Assembly (NCBI RefSeq): GCF_040712075.1
Contig: NZ_JBFCVL010000001.1
Location: 503,501-567,500 of the forward strand
Source: Fodinicurvata sp. EGI_FJ10296
GTDB taxonomy: Bacteria; Pseudomonadota; Alphaproteobacteria; DSM-16000; Inquilinaceae
Direction: 5' to 3'
DNA length: 64,000 nucleotides
The notes below the pieces were generated by a model that was given only the letters and a program-made list of their open reading frames with translations, ran no database searches and was not told the DNA's origin. This document shows positions 1 to 7,721 of the stretch, one piece after another. How positions within the stretch are numbered: position 1 is the first letter of the stretch; each line of letters starts with the position of its first letter. Both the position numbers and the translations under genes were made by a program.

Positions 1-88
1 CGCTTGACCGGTGCCCGCTAGACGAACGAAGTACATGGCTTTTCACGTTGCGACGCAATGCCCCGACTGGCCTGGAGAGCGGCGCGAA

Positions 89-502
89 TCAGGCGTCCTT
101 GCGCCCTCGGGTGCCGAGACCGATTTCTTTTGCGAGCATACTGCGCTGCTTTGCGTAATTTGGGGCAACCATGGGATAATCAGCCGACAATCCCCACCTT
201 TCCCGGTAGTCTTCCGGCGTCATGTTATAGGCCGTTTTCAGATGGCGCTTGAGCATTTTTAGCTGCTTCCCATCTTCGAGGCAGACAATATAATCCGGAT
301 GCACGGATTTCTTGACGGGGACGGCGGGCTGTGGGCGCTCCTGCTGGGGGCTTGGCTCCCGACCGGCATTCGCCAGGCTCTTGTAGACCTGTTCGATCAA
401 CTGCGGCAGATCCGACATGGCGACCGTGTTGTTGCGGACATGCGCCGCCACGATCTGCGAGGTCAGAACAAGATACTCATTTGACGGTGCTTCGTTGGTC
501 AT
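89..502 (-). CDS. mucR: MucR/Ros family transcriptional regulator
   Basis: A 137-residue member of the Ros/MucR family, which bind AT-rich DNA and control surface polysaccharide, motility and cell-cycle genes in alphaproteobacteria. The family core is clear (VCLEDGKQLKMLKRHL followed by YNMTPEDYRERWGL). The start is the ATG behind GGAGAGGTG; a longer reading frame upstream lacks such a site. The single DNA-binding domain lies at about residues 66-115. Of the four zinc ligands of Agrobacterium Ros, only Cys74 and His87 are kept; the second Cys is Asp77 and the last His position is Tyr92. Some Mesorhizobium Ros homologues are known to fold without zinc, so this need not be inactive. It is transcribed away from the TusA-like gene. 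Family members usually repress their own gene; no operator was identified here. Confidence 0.95.
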   Translation of the reverse strand: MTNEAPSNEYLVLTSQIVAAHVRNNTVAMSDLPQLIEQVYKSLANAGREPSPQQERPQPAVPVKKSVHPDYIVCLEDGKQLKMLKRHLKTAYNMTPEDYRERWGLSADYPMVAPNYAKQRSMLAKEIGLGTRGRKDA

Positions 503-687
503 CGACACCTCTCCGGTCTGATAGGACACCCTGCGCCTGCTTCTGTGAGGCTTCATGACCTGGTGGGGATAAAACTTCCCCTTGTGTATCTGTCCATGAA
601 GACACCAAAAACATGCCCACTGGGTATATGGCTGCTGCCTAAATAATGCAAGAACCGCTATGAAGAAAGTAAGAGAAGGTTATCTCA

Positions 688-945
688 ATGAAAAAAAATC
701 CTGACTACACCGTCGATATCACACAAGAGGTTTGCCCATTCACGTTCATTCGCACCAAGTTGGTTTTGGAACGAATGAAGACCGGCGAGATTCTGCACGT
801 ACGCCTGAAGGGCGAGGAGCCACTCGAAAACGTGCCCAAGGCTGTCAGGGAGATGGGCTCGACCATCCTGTCACTGGAGCCGGAACCAGAATCCGATACC
901 GAGGGTGTCAAGATTCTTTCGATTGAGAAAGGTTCGGCACGATAG
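688..945 (+). CDS. TusA/SirA-like sulfur-carrier protein
   Basis: An 85-residue protein of the TusA (SirA/YeeD) family, small proteins that carry sulfur as a persulfide on one cysteine. The family signature is an N-terminal Cys-Pro: here Cys16-Pro17 in EVCPFTFIRTK, followed by the expected alpha-beta pattern and the stretch about 'GEILHVRLKGEEP'. The second Pro of the usual CPxP motif is absent (CPFT), so it may belong to a subgroup rather than be TusA itself. The start ATG follows AAGAGAAGG. It is convergent with rimI and stands alone as a transcription unit. Its partner, whether a cysteine desulfurase, a dehydrogenase or a transporter, cannot be told from the sequence. Confidence 0.85.
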   Translation: MKKNPDYTVDITQEVCPFTFIRTKLVLERMKTGEILHVRLKGEEPLENVPKAVREMGSTILSLEPEPESDTEGVKILSIEKGSAR

Positions 946-967
946 GAAGCTCCCGAGTCGGCATTTG

Positions 968-1489
968 TCATTCGGTGTCTTTGCCGGCAAGAGTCTTTTT
1001 CATAACGACGGCTGTGGCACCATATGTCGGATCTGTATAATAATTGAGTCGCCGTCCGGCAATTATATATCCCGCTTGGCGATAGAGGCACGTCGCCCGC
1101 TCGTTATTCTCTGCGACTTCAAGGAAGATAATCGCTGCCCCCAGTCGATGCGCCGCCTCTTCGCTCGCTGCGAGCAGGCGCCGGCCAATGCCTTTGCCGC
1201 GGTAATCGGGATCGACACAGATCGTCAACAGATCCGCCTGATCGCCAATCGCCCGGACGATTGCCAAACCCGAAAGGGTTCGCTGCCCTGTCCTGCCTTC
1301 GCAGCGCTCTCCTTCCCAGCATTGACAGGCGCCGATACCCAACGTGCCGACGATATCGAAGGATTTCTTCAGCGTCTCGCTGCTCCAGCCATCGGCGAAG
1401 CAACGACTGTGAAGTTGGGCGGCGCTCTGAAGATCGCTTTTGACAAGCGCGCACAGCACCGTGTTCTCCGAACCGGTCGGCGCGGTCAC
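968..1489 (-). CDS. rimI: Ribosomal protein alanine N-acetyltransferase (RimI-like GNAT)
   Basis: A GNAT-fold acetyltransferase of 173 residues. The acetyl-CoA binding motif A is visible as ICVDPDYRGKGIGRRLL, followed by FLEVAENNERATCLYRQAGY, which matches the RimI signature (VxxxNxxAxxLYxxxGF). RimI acetylates the N-terminal alanine of ribosomal protein S18 in E. coli; other targets are possible. The start chosen is a GTG that overlaps the tsaB stop as GTGA, giving tight translational coupling; the open frame continues further upstream but only inside tsaB. The tsaB-rimI order is widely conserved in bacteria and supports the assignment. Confidence 0.88.
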   Translation of the reverse strand: MTAPTGSENTVLCALVKSDLQSAAQLHSRCFADGWSSETLKKSFDIVGTLGIGACQCWEGERCEGRTGQRTLSGLAIVRAIGDQADLLTICVDPDYRGKGIGRRLLAASEEAAHRLGAAIIFLEVAENNERATCLYRQAGYIIAGRRLNYYTDPTYGATAVVMKKTLAGKDTE

Positions 1490-2241
1490 TGTTCGATGCC
1501 CCGCCCGGGCGGGGCCGCGACGGCGTCCGGGGGCCGAAGATAGAGGGGGGTCGGAATATCCGACGAGGACCGGGATCGTGCCTCCCATGCGAGGCGGGCG
1601 ACGACGCCGCCGTCGATGGCATAAGGGGGTCGCCGTGCATCCGGCGAAACGGCGGGATGAAGATCGCAGAAGCGCCGCGCGCCGTCTCCGATCACGATCA
1701 ATCCCCCGGGGGACTTCTCACGGTCCGTCATTTCCAGACCGGCGGGCGGCGCACAGATCATTTCGCCGCCGGAACCCAGCGACCAGGCGTCGAGCCCGCA
1801 TTCGATCGGGTATAGCCGAAGATACATTTCCAGACGCCGACTTTCGATGGCGACTGCAAGCGATCCGCGCGTTGCTCCGATCGGCGGCGGCGCAAAAGCC
1901 AGGCCGGGCATCGCGGCATGCGCCAATGCATCGAAGGCATTGACGCCGACCACACCCGCTCCCGTTGCCAAGGAGAAGCCGGCGGCCGCAGCCAGCCCGA
2001 TCCGAAGCCCTGTGAAAGCCCCGGGTCCTTCAATAACACCGATCAAGCCGATGCTGTCCGGCCTCCGAGCCGTTCGATCCAGTAGTGTGCGAATGGCCGG
2101 CAGCAGAGATTCGGCGTGTCCGCGGGCCATGGGTTGGCGAATTGACGCCAGGACGATGCCACACGGATCATCGTCGCGCGGTTCCCAAATGGCTGCCGTG
2201 CAAGCCGCGCCCGATGTGTCGATCGCCAATACGGTGGTCAT
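1486..2241 (-). CDS. tsaB: tRNA threonylcarbamoyladenosine biosynthesis protein TsaB
   Basis: A 251-residue ASKHA-fold protein. TsaB is the partner that dimerises with TsaD in the complex which transfers threonylcarbamoyl to A37 of ANN-reading tRNAs. The diagnostic motifs are the N-terminal VLAIDTSGAACTAA, GHAESLLPAI near residue 41, and GPGAFTGLRIGLAAAAG near residue 72, equivalent to the family GPGSFTGLRIG. TsaB has degenerate metal-binding residues compared with TsaD and is structural rather than catalytic. It is the first gene of the tsaB-rimI pair. The Shine-Dalgarno site is weak. Upstream lies a short dyad, TATCC-N7-GGATA (2250-2266), of unknown meaning. Confidence 0.93.
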   Translation of the reverse strand: MTTVLAIDTSGAACTAAIWEPRDDDPCGIVLASIRQPMARGHAESLLPAIRTLLDRTARRPDSIGLIGVIEGPGAFTGLRIGLAAAAGFSLATGAGVVGVNAFDALAHAAMPGLAFAPPPIGATRGSLAVAIESRRLEMYLRLYPIECGLDAWSLGSGGEMICAPPAGLEMTDREKSPGGLIVIGDGARRFCDLHPAVSPDARRPPYAIDGGVVARLAWEARSRSSSDIPTPLYLRPPDAVAAPPGRGIEQ

Positions 2242-2293
2242 CGTCTGTATATCCGGAATCTGGATACTTTAGGTCTGGACACTTGGCGCCGCT

Positions 2294-3388
2294 TCAGTCC
2301 ATAGGCCGGTCGTCCGGTGTTTCAGCCAGTTGCGTCCGATGTGACAGACGGGCCGCGTCGGCCATGTGAAGGTCGTTCGAGCGTATCATCGTCTGAACGA
2401 AATCGACATAATCGGCGCCGCGCTCTGAATACCGCAATAAGCCTTCCGCCAATCTGACGCCGCTGACGGGCTCGCCCTCCGCCATCAGCGATGCGCGAAG
2501 CGCGCGCATGTCCCGATATGCTGGATGGGTATTCAGGTTGCGCATGTATGAAATCGTCGCGTCGGCAACGTCGCCGAATGCGGCATAGCGGCGCGGCTGG
2601 CCCGGCACGTCCCGCTGGGAGATCAAGCTGTCGGCCGCCGTCGTGATCTGACCGTACAGGGCATTGCCTTCACGAGCGAAACGTGACGTGCCCCACCCGC
2701 TTTCAATCGCCGCCTGAGCCAGAGCAAGACTCGGCGGGATCACGTCGGCCCGGCGCAGAAGCGTCTCGAAATCCGGCTCGTCGACCTCGTATCGGCTCAG
2801 CAACGTTTCGAGCCGGGCGCGCCGCTCCGGCCTGAGGCTCTCGGGATCGCCGGCAGACAATGCCTCCATCACCTGGATCTCGTGCCGTTCCGCGAGAATC
2901 CGGTCGTTTTCCCGCAGAACCAGCGGCAGGAGAATGCGAAAGAACAGGTGCTTGCGGTCGGCAACGGGTTCGACATCGGCAATGTCCGGAGGAATGGACA
3001 GGACCCGAATCCTGGGCACGGCCTCGTCATCTTCCACGACCCCCTCGTATGAGTACCCCAAGCGGGTAAACCGGTCGATCAGGGCGTCGGCCGAAGCGGT
3101 GTGGAGCACCAGTTCCGCGCTGGGTGTGGCTGGTGCGGCTCTCGGTGTCGACTCCGCAGCGAAAGGCATGATTGGGACCGGTGTTGCGCGATCCTGCGCC
3201 GAGGCCGTTATGGCCGATGGCCCGACGGATACCATCGTTGCCACCATTCCGAGGAGTACCGGCCCGATGGCATTGCGCAGTCGCAGTGCTGCGCGCAAGC
3301 CCGCGTGTGCTGGCTGGTGAGCGGCCCCCGTCTTTTCACCGGTGTTCTTTGGGCTGGTGTAAAATGGCATTTGTGATGAATGCTTCAT
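2294..3388 (-). CDS. Secreted glucosaminidase-domain protein (Bax/GH73-like)
   Basis: A 364-residue exported protein. Near the N-terminus is a hydrophobic stretch ending in TASAQ, consistent with a signal peptide that has a long, basic n-region (an alternative start at 3370 would shorten it by six residues). A low-complexity Pro/Ala segment follows. The C-terminal half carries the glucosaminidase core ALAQAAIESGWGTSRFA with GNALYGQ, the active-site region of Bax/FlgJ-type N-acetylglucosaminidases; Glu of IESGWG is the expected general acid. The likely job is cleavage of peptidoglycan glycan chains in the periplasm. It sits alone between nfuA and tsaB on the same strand, with gaps too long for tight coupling. 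Confidence 0.85.
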   Translation of the reverse strand: MKHSSQMPFYTSPKNTGEKTGAAHQPAHAGLRAALRLRNAIGPVLLGMVATMVSVGPSAITASAQDRATPVPIMPFAAESTPRAAPATPSAELVLHTASADALIDRFTRLGYSYEGVVEDDEAVPRIRVLSIPPDIADVEPVADRKHLFFRILLPLVLRENDRILAERHEIQVMEALSAGDPESLRPERRARLETLLSRYEVDEPDFETLLRRADVIPPSLALAQAAIESGWGTSRFAREGNALYGQITTAADSLISQRDVPGQPRRYAAFGDVADATISYMRNLNTHPAYRDMRALRASLMAEGEPVSGVRLAEGLLRYSERGADYVDFVQTMIRSNDLHMADAARLSHRTQLAETPDDRPMD

Positions 3389-3561
3389 AATAGGTCAATC
3401 TATCTATTGTGCGCGTATCGCCTGGACAATGCGATACACACCATACACCGTCCGGCGTTCCGCCGCAGGAGGATAAAGTGGGTAGCAGGGATGTCATTCG
3501 GACTGGCCCGCCCGGACATGGCCGAGCGGGTGCATTCGCAGTACGGCATCAATTCCGGTGA

Positions 3562-4134
3562 CTAAACGGCGGCGCGGACTTCCTGAACATCGGGAATATA
3601 GTGGCGCAACAGGTTTTCGATTCCCGCTTTGAGCGTCATTGTCGAACTGGGGCAGCCCTGGCAGGACCCTTTGAGGCTCAGAAAGACGACGCCGTCTTCA
3701 TATCCCTGAAATGTGATGTCGCCACCATCCTGGGCGACGGCGGGCCGAACGCGCGTATCCAGCAGTTCCTTGATCTGGACAACGATCTCATCATCTTCGG
3801 GTGTGCCGGTATGCATGGCATGGTCGGCCTCACCGTTGGCGTCGGCGCTGTCGTTCAGAATGGCGGCACCATTGGTGAAATGCTCCATGATCGCGCCGAG
3901 GATCGCCGGCTTGAGCAAATACCAATCCTTGTCATCCCGTTTCGACACGGTAAGGAAGTCGGCGCCGAAAAACACACCGGTAACGCCATCGATCCCGAAC
4001 AGGCGTTCAGCCAGAGGCGAGCGGCGTGCTTCTTCTGCATCCGGAAAATTGGCGGTTCCACTGCCCAGAACGTCGCGTCCCGGCAGGAACTTCAGGCTCG
4101 CCGGATTCGGGGTCTGTTCGGTCTGGATAAACAT
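3562..4134 (-). CDS. nfuA: NfuA-type Fe-S cluster carrier
   Basis: A 190-residue protein with the two-domain layout of alphaproteobacterial and mitochondrial Nfu: an N-terminal Nfu_N domain (MFIQTEQTPNPASLKFLPG, about residues 1-88) and a C-terminal NifU-like domain (about 115-185) with the cluster-binding motif Cys158-x2-Cys161 in GSCQGCPSS. Two monomers bridge one [4Fe-4S] cluster and hand it to target enzymes. The start is the ATG after AGAGAGACAGG, well inside a longer open frame. The gene for a universal stress protein lies upstream on the same strand, 126 bases away. The formate dehydrogenase in this window needs many clusters and could be a client; that is only inference. Confidence 0.95.
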   Translation of the reverse strand: MFIQTEQTPNPASLKFLPGRDVLGSGTANFPDAEEARRSPLAERLFGIDGVTGVFFGADFLTVSKRDDKDWYLLKPAILGAIMEHFTNGAAILNDSADANGEADHAMHTGTPEDDEIVVQIKELLDTRVRPAVAQDGGDITFQGYEDGVVFLSLKGSCQGCPSSTMTLKAGIENLLRHYIPDVQEVRAAV

Positions 4135-4260
4135 GTCCTGTCTCTCTTGTCTGCGGTCCCGCGTAAGCTCGAAGATGGGCCTCGATCCGGTCCGGATCAA
4201 GGTTCGGCCATTGCGATCGGGTCCGGGCACGGATCAAACGCAAGAAGACGACGCTGCTTC

Positions 4261-4800
4261 TCAGGCCAGCAGGTCGATCTCACGGTCTGTCAGCTTGCCT
4301 GGCACGATCGTCACCGGAATGCGCAAAGTGCCGATCCTGCTCGTCGTCAGAAACTGAATCAACGGGCCGGGTCCTTCCTTGCCGGGTTTCGCACCCAGTA
4401 CCAGAATGGAAATCGTAGGCTCTTCATCGATCAGCTTGACGAGTTCGTCGCGGCGCGTTCCTTCTCGCAGAAACAGGATCGGCATGCGGCCCGTCAGATC
4501 GTTGACGGTCTTTGCAACCCTCTGAAGCAGCATCTCGGCTTCCTGGCGCACTTCGGTCCGCATCATATCCTCGACAGCGGACCAGTGCTGAAATTCGGTC
4601 GGCTCGATGACAGCCAGCAGCGCGACGCGGCCGAAGGTGTGGCTGGCGCGCATGCAGGCAAACCGCAATGCCGCCTTCCATTCGTCGGTGTCGTCGATGA
4701 CGACCAGAAAGACCCGCGGATGCTGATCGTCGATCCCGTCGCCGGATATGCCGTCGGGATCGGATTCGGGACCCGTTGGAAACGGAGACGTGTCGGCCAT
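4261..4800 (-). CDS. Universal stress protein (UspA family)
   Basis: A 179-residue single-domain Usp. The start ATG is set by a strong GGAGG 8 bases upstream; the open frame reads on for 62 more codons but without a site. After an acidic, Pro/Gly-rich leader of about 25 residues, the fold begins at VFLVVIDDTDEWKAALRFA and ends at IPVTIVPGKL, which fits the Rossmann-like Usp fold. The ATP-binding G-x2-G-x9-G(S/T) signature is not well formed (LGAKPGKEGPGPL), so nucleotide binding is doubtful. It lies between nfuA and the TIGR02186/TauE pair, all on one strand. Function is likely stress-related, unspecified. Confidence 0.85.
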   Translation of the reverse strand: MADTSPFPTGPESDPDGISGDGIDDQHPRVFLVVIDDTDEWKAALRFACMRASHTFGRVALLAVIEPTEFQHWSAVEDMMRTEVRQEAEMLLQRVAKTVNDLTGRMPILFLREGTRRDELVKLIDEEPTISILVLGAKPGKEGPGPLIQFLTTSRIGTLRIPVTIVPGKLTDREIDLLA

Positions 4801-4867
4801 GGTGTCCTCCACCGGCAATTCGCCTGCCAACCCCGGGGCAGGCGGGGTGCTTGGGGGCATAGATGCG

Positions 4868-5620
4868 TCACGGACGGCGGAAAGGCAAACTCGCGAGCCA
4901 TCCCGCCGTGATGGCGACCAGAATAGCAAGGATACCGTATAGCGCGGGACTGCCGTGAGCGAAGAGAAATATCTCGGCACCGACACCGACCTTGCGCACC
5001 GAAAGGGGCGTTGTCTGCGCGGCCGTCACGTTGCCGTCGGACAGCAGAAAGACGCTGACGAGATACTGCCCCGTGGGAACATTGTCAGGAAAGGCGAGGC
5101 GGGTTCGAAACAGGCGGCTGCCGAGAAATGACACCGGCTCGATCTCGATGCCATAAGTACCGGCGAACTGTTTGCGGCGGATCAGTGAGTCGCGGAAGCT
5201 GACGATCTCGTCGTCGTCCATCGACTCCCAATCGACCGGTCTGAGGTCGAGATTTTCGAGGCCGATGTCGTGCCGGTCCAGAATCGGGGGTGACGCGATC
5301 TCCTCCAGAGGCCGGCTCGCAGCGACGGCATAATACGACGGCGCGCGCTCGAACCGGGCCGAAGCGCGATTGACCCAAATGCCCAGAAAGCGCTCTTTTC
5401 GGCGCACCATGATCGTCTCGGTCGGGCCCCTGACCACCACGACGACATCGCCGGGTTCCTCGACAGCACCAAAAAGCACGACCTCGTCGCCGGTGAAGCC
5501 GGTGGTGATGGCGATCAGATGTTCCGACAGATCGGCCACGAGGGCCCGCGCCGGCGATGACACCGTGATGACCATCGCGACGGCGATCAGGCCGATCCAC
5601 CGCGCCAGCCCGGCCATCAT
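4868..5620 (-). CDS. TIGR02186 family membrane-anchored protein
   Basis: A 250-residue protein of the TIGR02186 family, conserved in alphaproteobacteria next to a TauE/SafE permease and otherwise uncharacterised. It has an N-terminal signal or anchor helix (about residues 8-27), a periplasmic beta-rich domain containing VVVVVRGPTETIMVRRKE and GLYxNRxS-like IWVNRASARF, and one C-terminal transmembrane helix (about 222-243, ALYGILAILVAITAGWLA) ending in a short basic tail. Its ATG overlaps the stop of the permease gene as ATGA, so the two are probably translated together and may form one complex. The substrate is unknown; a sulfur anion such as sulfite is the usual guess for the partner family. 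Confidence 0.85.
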   Translation of the reverse strand: MMAGLARWIGLIAVAMVITVSSPARALVADLSEHLIAITTGFTGDEVVLFGAVEEPGDVVVVVRGPTETIMVRRKERFLGIWVNRASARFERAPSYYAVAASRPLEEIASPPILDRHDIGLENLDLRPVDWESMDDDEIVSFRDSLIRRKQFAGTYGIEIEPVSFLGSRLFRTRLAFPDNVPTGQYLVSVFLLSDGNVTAAQTTPLSVRKVGVGAEIFLFAHGSPALYGILAILVAITAGWLASLPFRRP

Positions 5621-6540
5621 ATTCCCCTTTCGGTGATGGTGATCTCATAGAGATCGTCAGGTTGCGAGACGAGTTCGTAGAACAGATTGGCGCATACCGT
5701 CAGAACGATCACCGCCAGCATGGCACGGGCCTGCTCGCCGCGGAGTTTCTCGGCGGCTTTGGAGCCGAACTGAGCGCCGATGACACCGCCGGCCAGCAGC
5801 AGCAGCGCGAGCACCACATCCACTGTCTGGTTCTGCGTTGCCTGAAGAAACGTTGCGATACCCGTCGCGAAGATGACCTGGAACAAACTGGTCCCCGCGA
5901 CGACCGAGGCCGGCATGCCGAGCAGATAGATCATCGCCGGCACGAGAAAGAAGCCGCCGCCGATCCCCATGATTGCAACCATGAGGCCGCCCAGGAACCC
6001 GACCGACAACGGCAGCAGCGCCGAAATGTAGAGGCGCGAGCGTGGATATCGCATCTTGAAGGGAAGGCCGTGCGCCCAGGTGTGCCGATGCAATTTGTGC
6101 CGCGGGGTCGTCCCGCGCCGGGTCCGGAAGATCGTCCGGACGCTTTCCACCAGCATCAAACCGCCGATAATGCCGAGCGTTATGACATAGCTCAGCGAGA
6201 TGACGAGATCGATCTGGCCCATGCGTTGGAGGATCCCGAAGACCCAAACGCCAAGTACGGTGCCGACGGTACTGCCGGCGATCATTACGACTCCGATACG
6301 AAAATCGACATTGCCGCGACGGCTGTGCGCCAGCACTCCCGATACCGAGGCAGCCACCAGCTGATTGGCCTGGGTGCCGACTGCAACCGCCGGGGGAACG
6401 CCAATGAAAATGAGCAGCGGCGTCATCATGAAGCCGCCGCCGACACCGAAGAGCCCGGACAGAAATCCGATCACACTGCCCATGCCAAGGATGAGCAGAA
6501 CGTTGACGGTCATTTCCGCGATCGGCAGATAGATCTGCAT
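5617..6540 (-). CDS. TauE/SafE family permease (TSUP), probable sulfur-compound exporter
   Basis: A 307-residue integral membrane protein. It shows the TSUP internal repeat: GFLSGLFGVGGGFMMTPLLIF near the N-terminus and, in the second half, GFLGGLMVAIMGIGGGFFLVPAMIYLLG. About eight hydrophobic segments are visible with a basic loop (RTRRGTTPRHKLHRH) in the middle. Members export sulfite, sulfoacetate or related anions, and the gene arrangement with a TIGR02186 protein is a recurrent alphaproteobacterial pair. It is the first gene of the pair; a divergent or upstream promoter should lie in the 62 bases before it. The exact substrate cannot be read from sequence. Confidence 0.88.
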   Translation of the reverse strand: MQIYLPIAEMTVNVLLILGMGSVIGFLSGLFGVGGGFMMTPLLIFIGVPPAVAVGTQANQLVAASVSGVLAHSRRGNVDFRIGVVMIAGSTVGTVLGVWVFGILQRMGQIDLVISLSYVITLGIIGGLMLVESVRTIFRTRRGTTPRHKLHRHTWAHGLPFKMRYPRSRLYISALLPLSVGFLGGLMVAIMGIGGGFFLVPAMIYLLGMPASVVAGTSLFQVIFATGIATFLQATQNQTVDVVLALLLLAGGVIGAQFGSKAAEKLRGEQARAMLAVIVLTVCANLFYELVSQPDDLYEITITERGI

Positions 6541-6602
6541 GCGCTGTGCCCGAGAGGCTCCTTCTGCGGCCGGCGGCTCGTTCGAGCGGCCGGCCGTTGG
6601 AT

Positions 6603-7607
6603 TCAGTCGATGTTGATCAATCCCATGGTGTCCTTCACGTCGGCAATCGTGCCCCGCGCGATCTCTCGCGCCCGAGCGCCGTTTTCCCGCAGTATGGCAT
6701 CGAGCTGCGCCGGATCGGCAGTTAGTCGGTCGAGTTCCTGCGAGATTGGGCTCAGCACCGATACCGCGAGATCGGCCAGAGCCGCCTTGAACGTCGAGAA
6801 CGATTCGCCGCCCCGTTCGGCAATGACCGCGTCAATGGTGGTATCGGCCAATGACGCATAGATCGTCAGCAGGTTGCGGGCTTCCGGGCGGCTGTCCATG
6901 TTCTCGCGGTCCGACGGCACCGGGTCCGGGTCGGTCCGGGCCTTGCGGATCTTCAGGGCAATGGTGTCGGCATCATCGGTCAGGCTGATCCGGCTGTAGT
7001 CCGAGCTGTCGGACTTGGACATCTTCTTCGAGCCGTCGCGCAGGCTCATGACCCGTGCGGCCTCACCCAGGATCTGAGGCTCCGGCAGGGGGAAATAGTC
7101 GCGCTCGAAGCGGTGATTGAAGCTGCCGGCGATTTCGCGGGTAAGCTCCAGATGCTGCTTCTGATCTTCACCCACCGGGACATGGGTCGCGTGATACAGC
7201 AGAATGTCAGCCGCCATCAGGACCGGATAGGCCAGCAGGCCGTGCATCGCCAGATCCTGATGCTTGCCGGCCTTGTCCTTGAACTGGGTCATCCGCTTGA
7301 GCCAGCCCATGGGCGTCAGGCAACTGAACAGCCATGCCAGTTCGGTGTGTTCGGGAACCTGGCTCTGCGCGAATAGGATCGATTTCTTCGGGTCGATGCC
7401 GACGGCGATCAGCGTGGCCAGCAGCTCCCGGGTATTCGCCCGCAGCGCCTGCGGATCCTGTGGAACCGTCAGAGCGTGAAGATCCACTGCGCAGAAGATG
7501 GTTTCGTAGTCCTCCGACTGAAGCCGCACCCAGTTTCGAACTGCACCGAGATAGTTGCCCAGATGCATCTTGTGCGTCGGCTGAATGCCGGAGAAAATCC
7601 GTTTCAT
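6603..7607 (-). CDS. trpS: Tryptophanyl-tRNA synthetase
   Basis: A 334-residue class I aminoacyl-tRNA synthetase that charges tRNA-Trp. The N-terminus [23 protein letters not shown] holds the HIGH-type motif (HLGN), and the KMSKS loop is exact ([12 protein letters not shown], near residue 194). The length equals that of bacterial TrpRS. It follows murJ on the same strand with 114 bases between them; murJ-trpS is a common order in alphaproteobacteria. Nothing unusual. Confidence 0.97.
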   Translation of the reverse strand: MKRIFSGIQPTHKMHLGNYLGAVRNWVRLQSEDYETIFCAVDLHALTVPQDPQALRANTRELLATLIAVGIDPKKSILFAQSQVPEHTELAWLFSCLTPMGWLKRMTQFKDKAGKHQDLAMHGLLAYPVLMAADILLYHATHVPVGEDQKQHLELTREIAGSFNHRFERDYFPLPEPQILGEAARVMSLRDGSKKMSKSDSSDYSRISLTDDADTIALKIRKARTDPDPVPSDRENMDSRPEARNLLTIYASLADTTIDAVIAERGGESFSTFKAALADLAVSVLSPISQELDRLTADPAQLDAILRENGARAREIARGTIADVKDTMGLINID

Positions 7608-7721
7608 CTCAAATCTACTGCTTTGCGGCTAATGGTGGGCGTCTGGAGGTGGTTCCCGGGAACGTCATGGGAGGAACGGCTGTTGCGTGCCAGCGGTTTT
7701 TGCCGCCGCAGGGCGTCAGGG

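Noticed and set aside
660-704. A 14-codon frame overlapping the start of the TusA-like gene
   Set aside because: It has no good ribosome site and its sequence is only Lys/Glu-rich chance coding; nothing shows it is translated.
3380-3565. A 61-codon frame between the glucosaminidase and nfuA genes, and an AGGAGG near 3470
   Set aside because: The frame has no similarity I recognise and its ATG is not placed by the AGGAGG; the GTG that is well placed opens only about 27 codons.
4135-4260. Dyad near 4185 (GATCCG...CGGATC) as a terminator for the stress-protein gene
   Set aside because: It has almost no loop and no T run in the right direction, so I do not call it.
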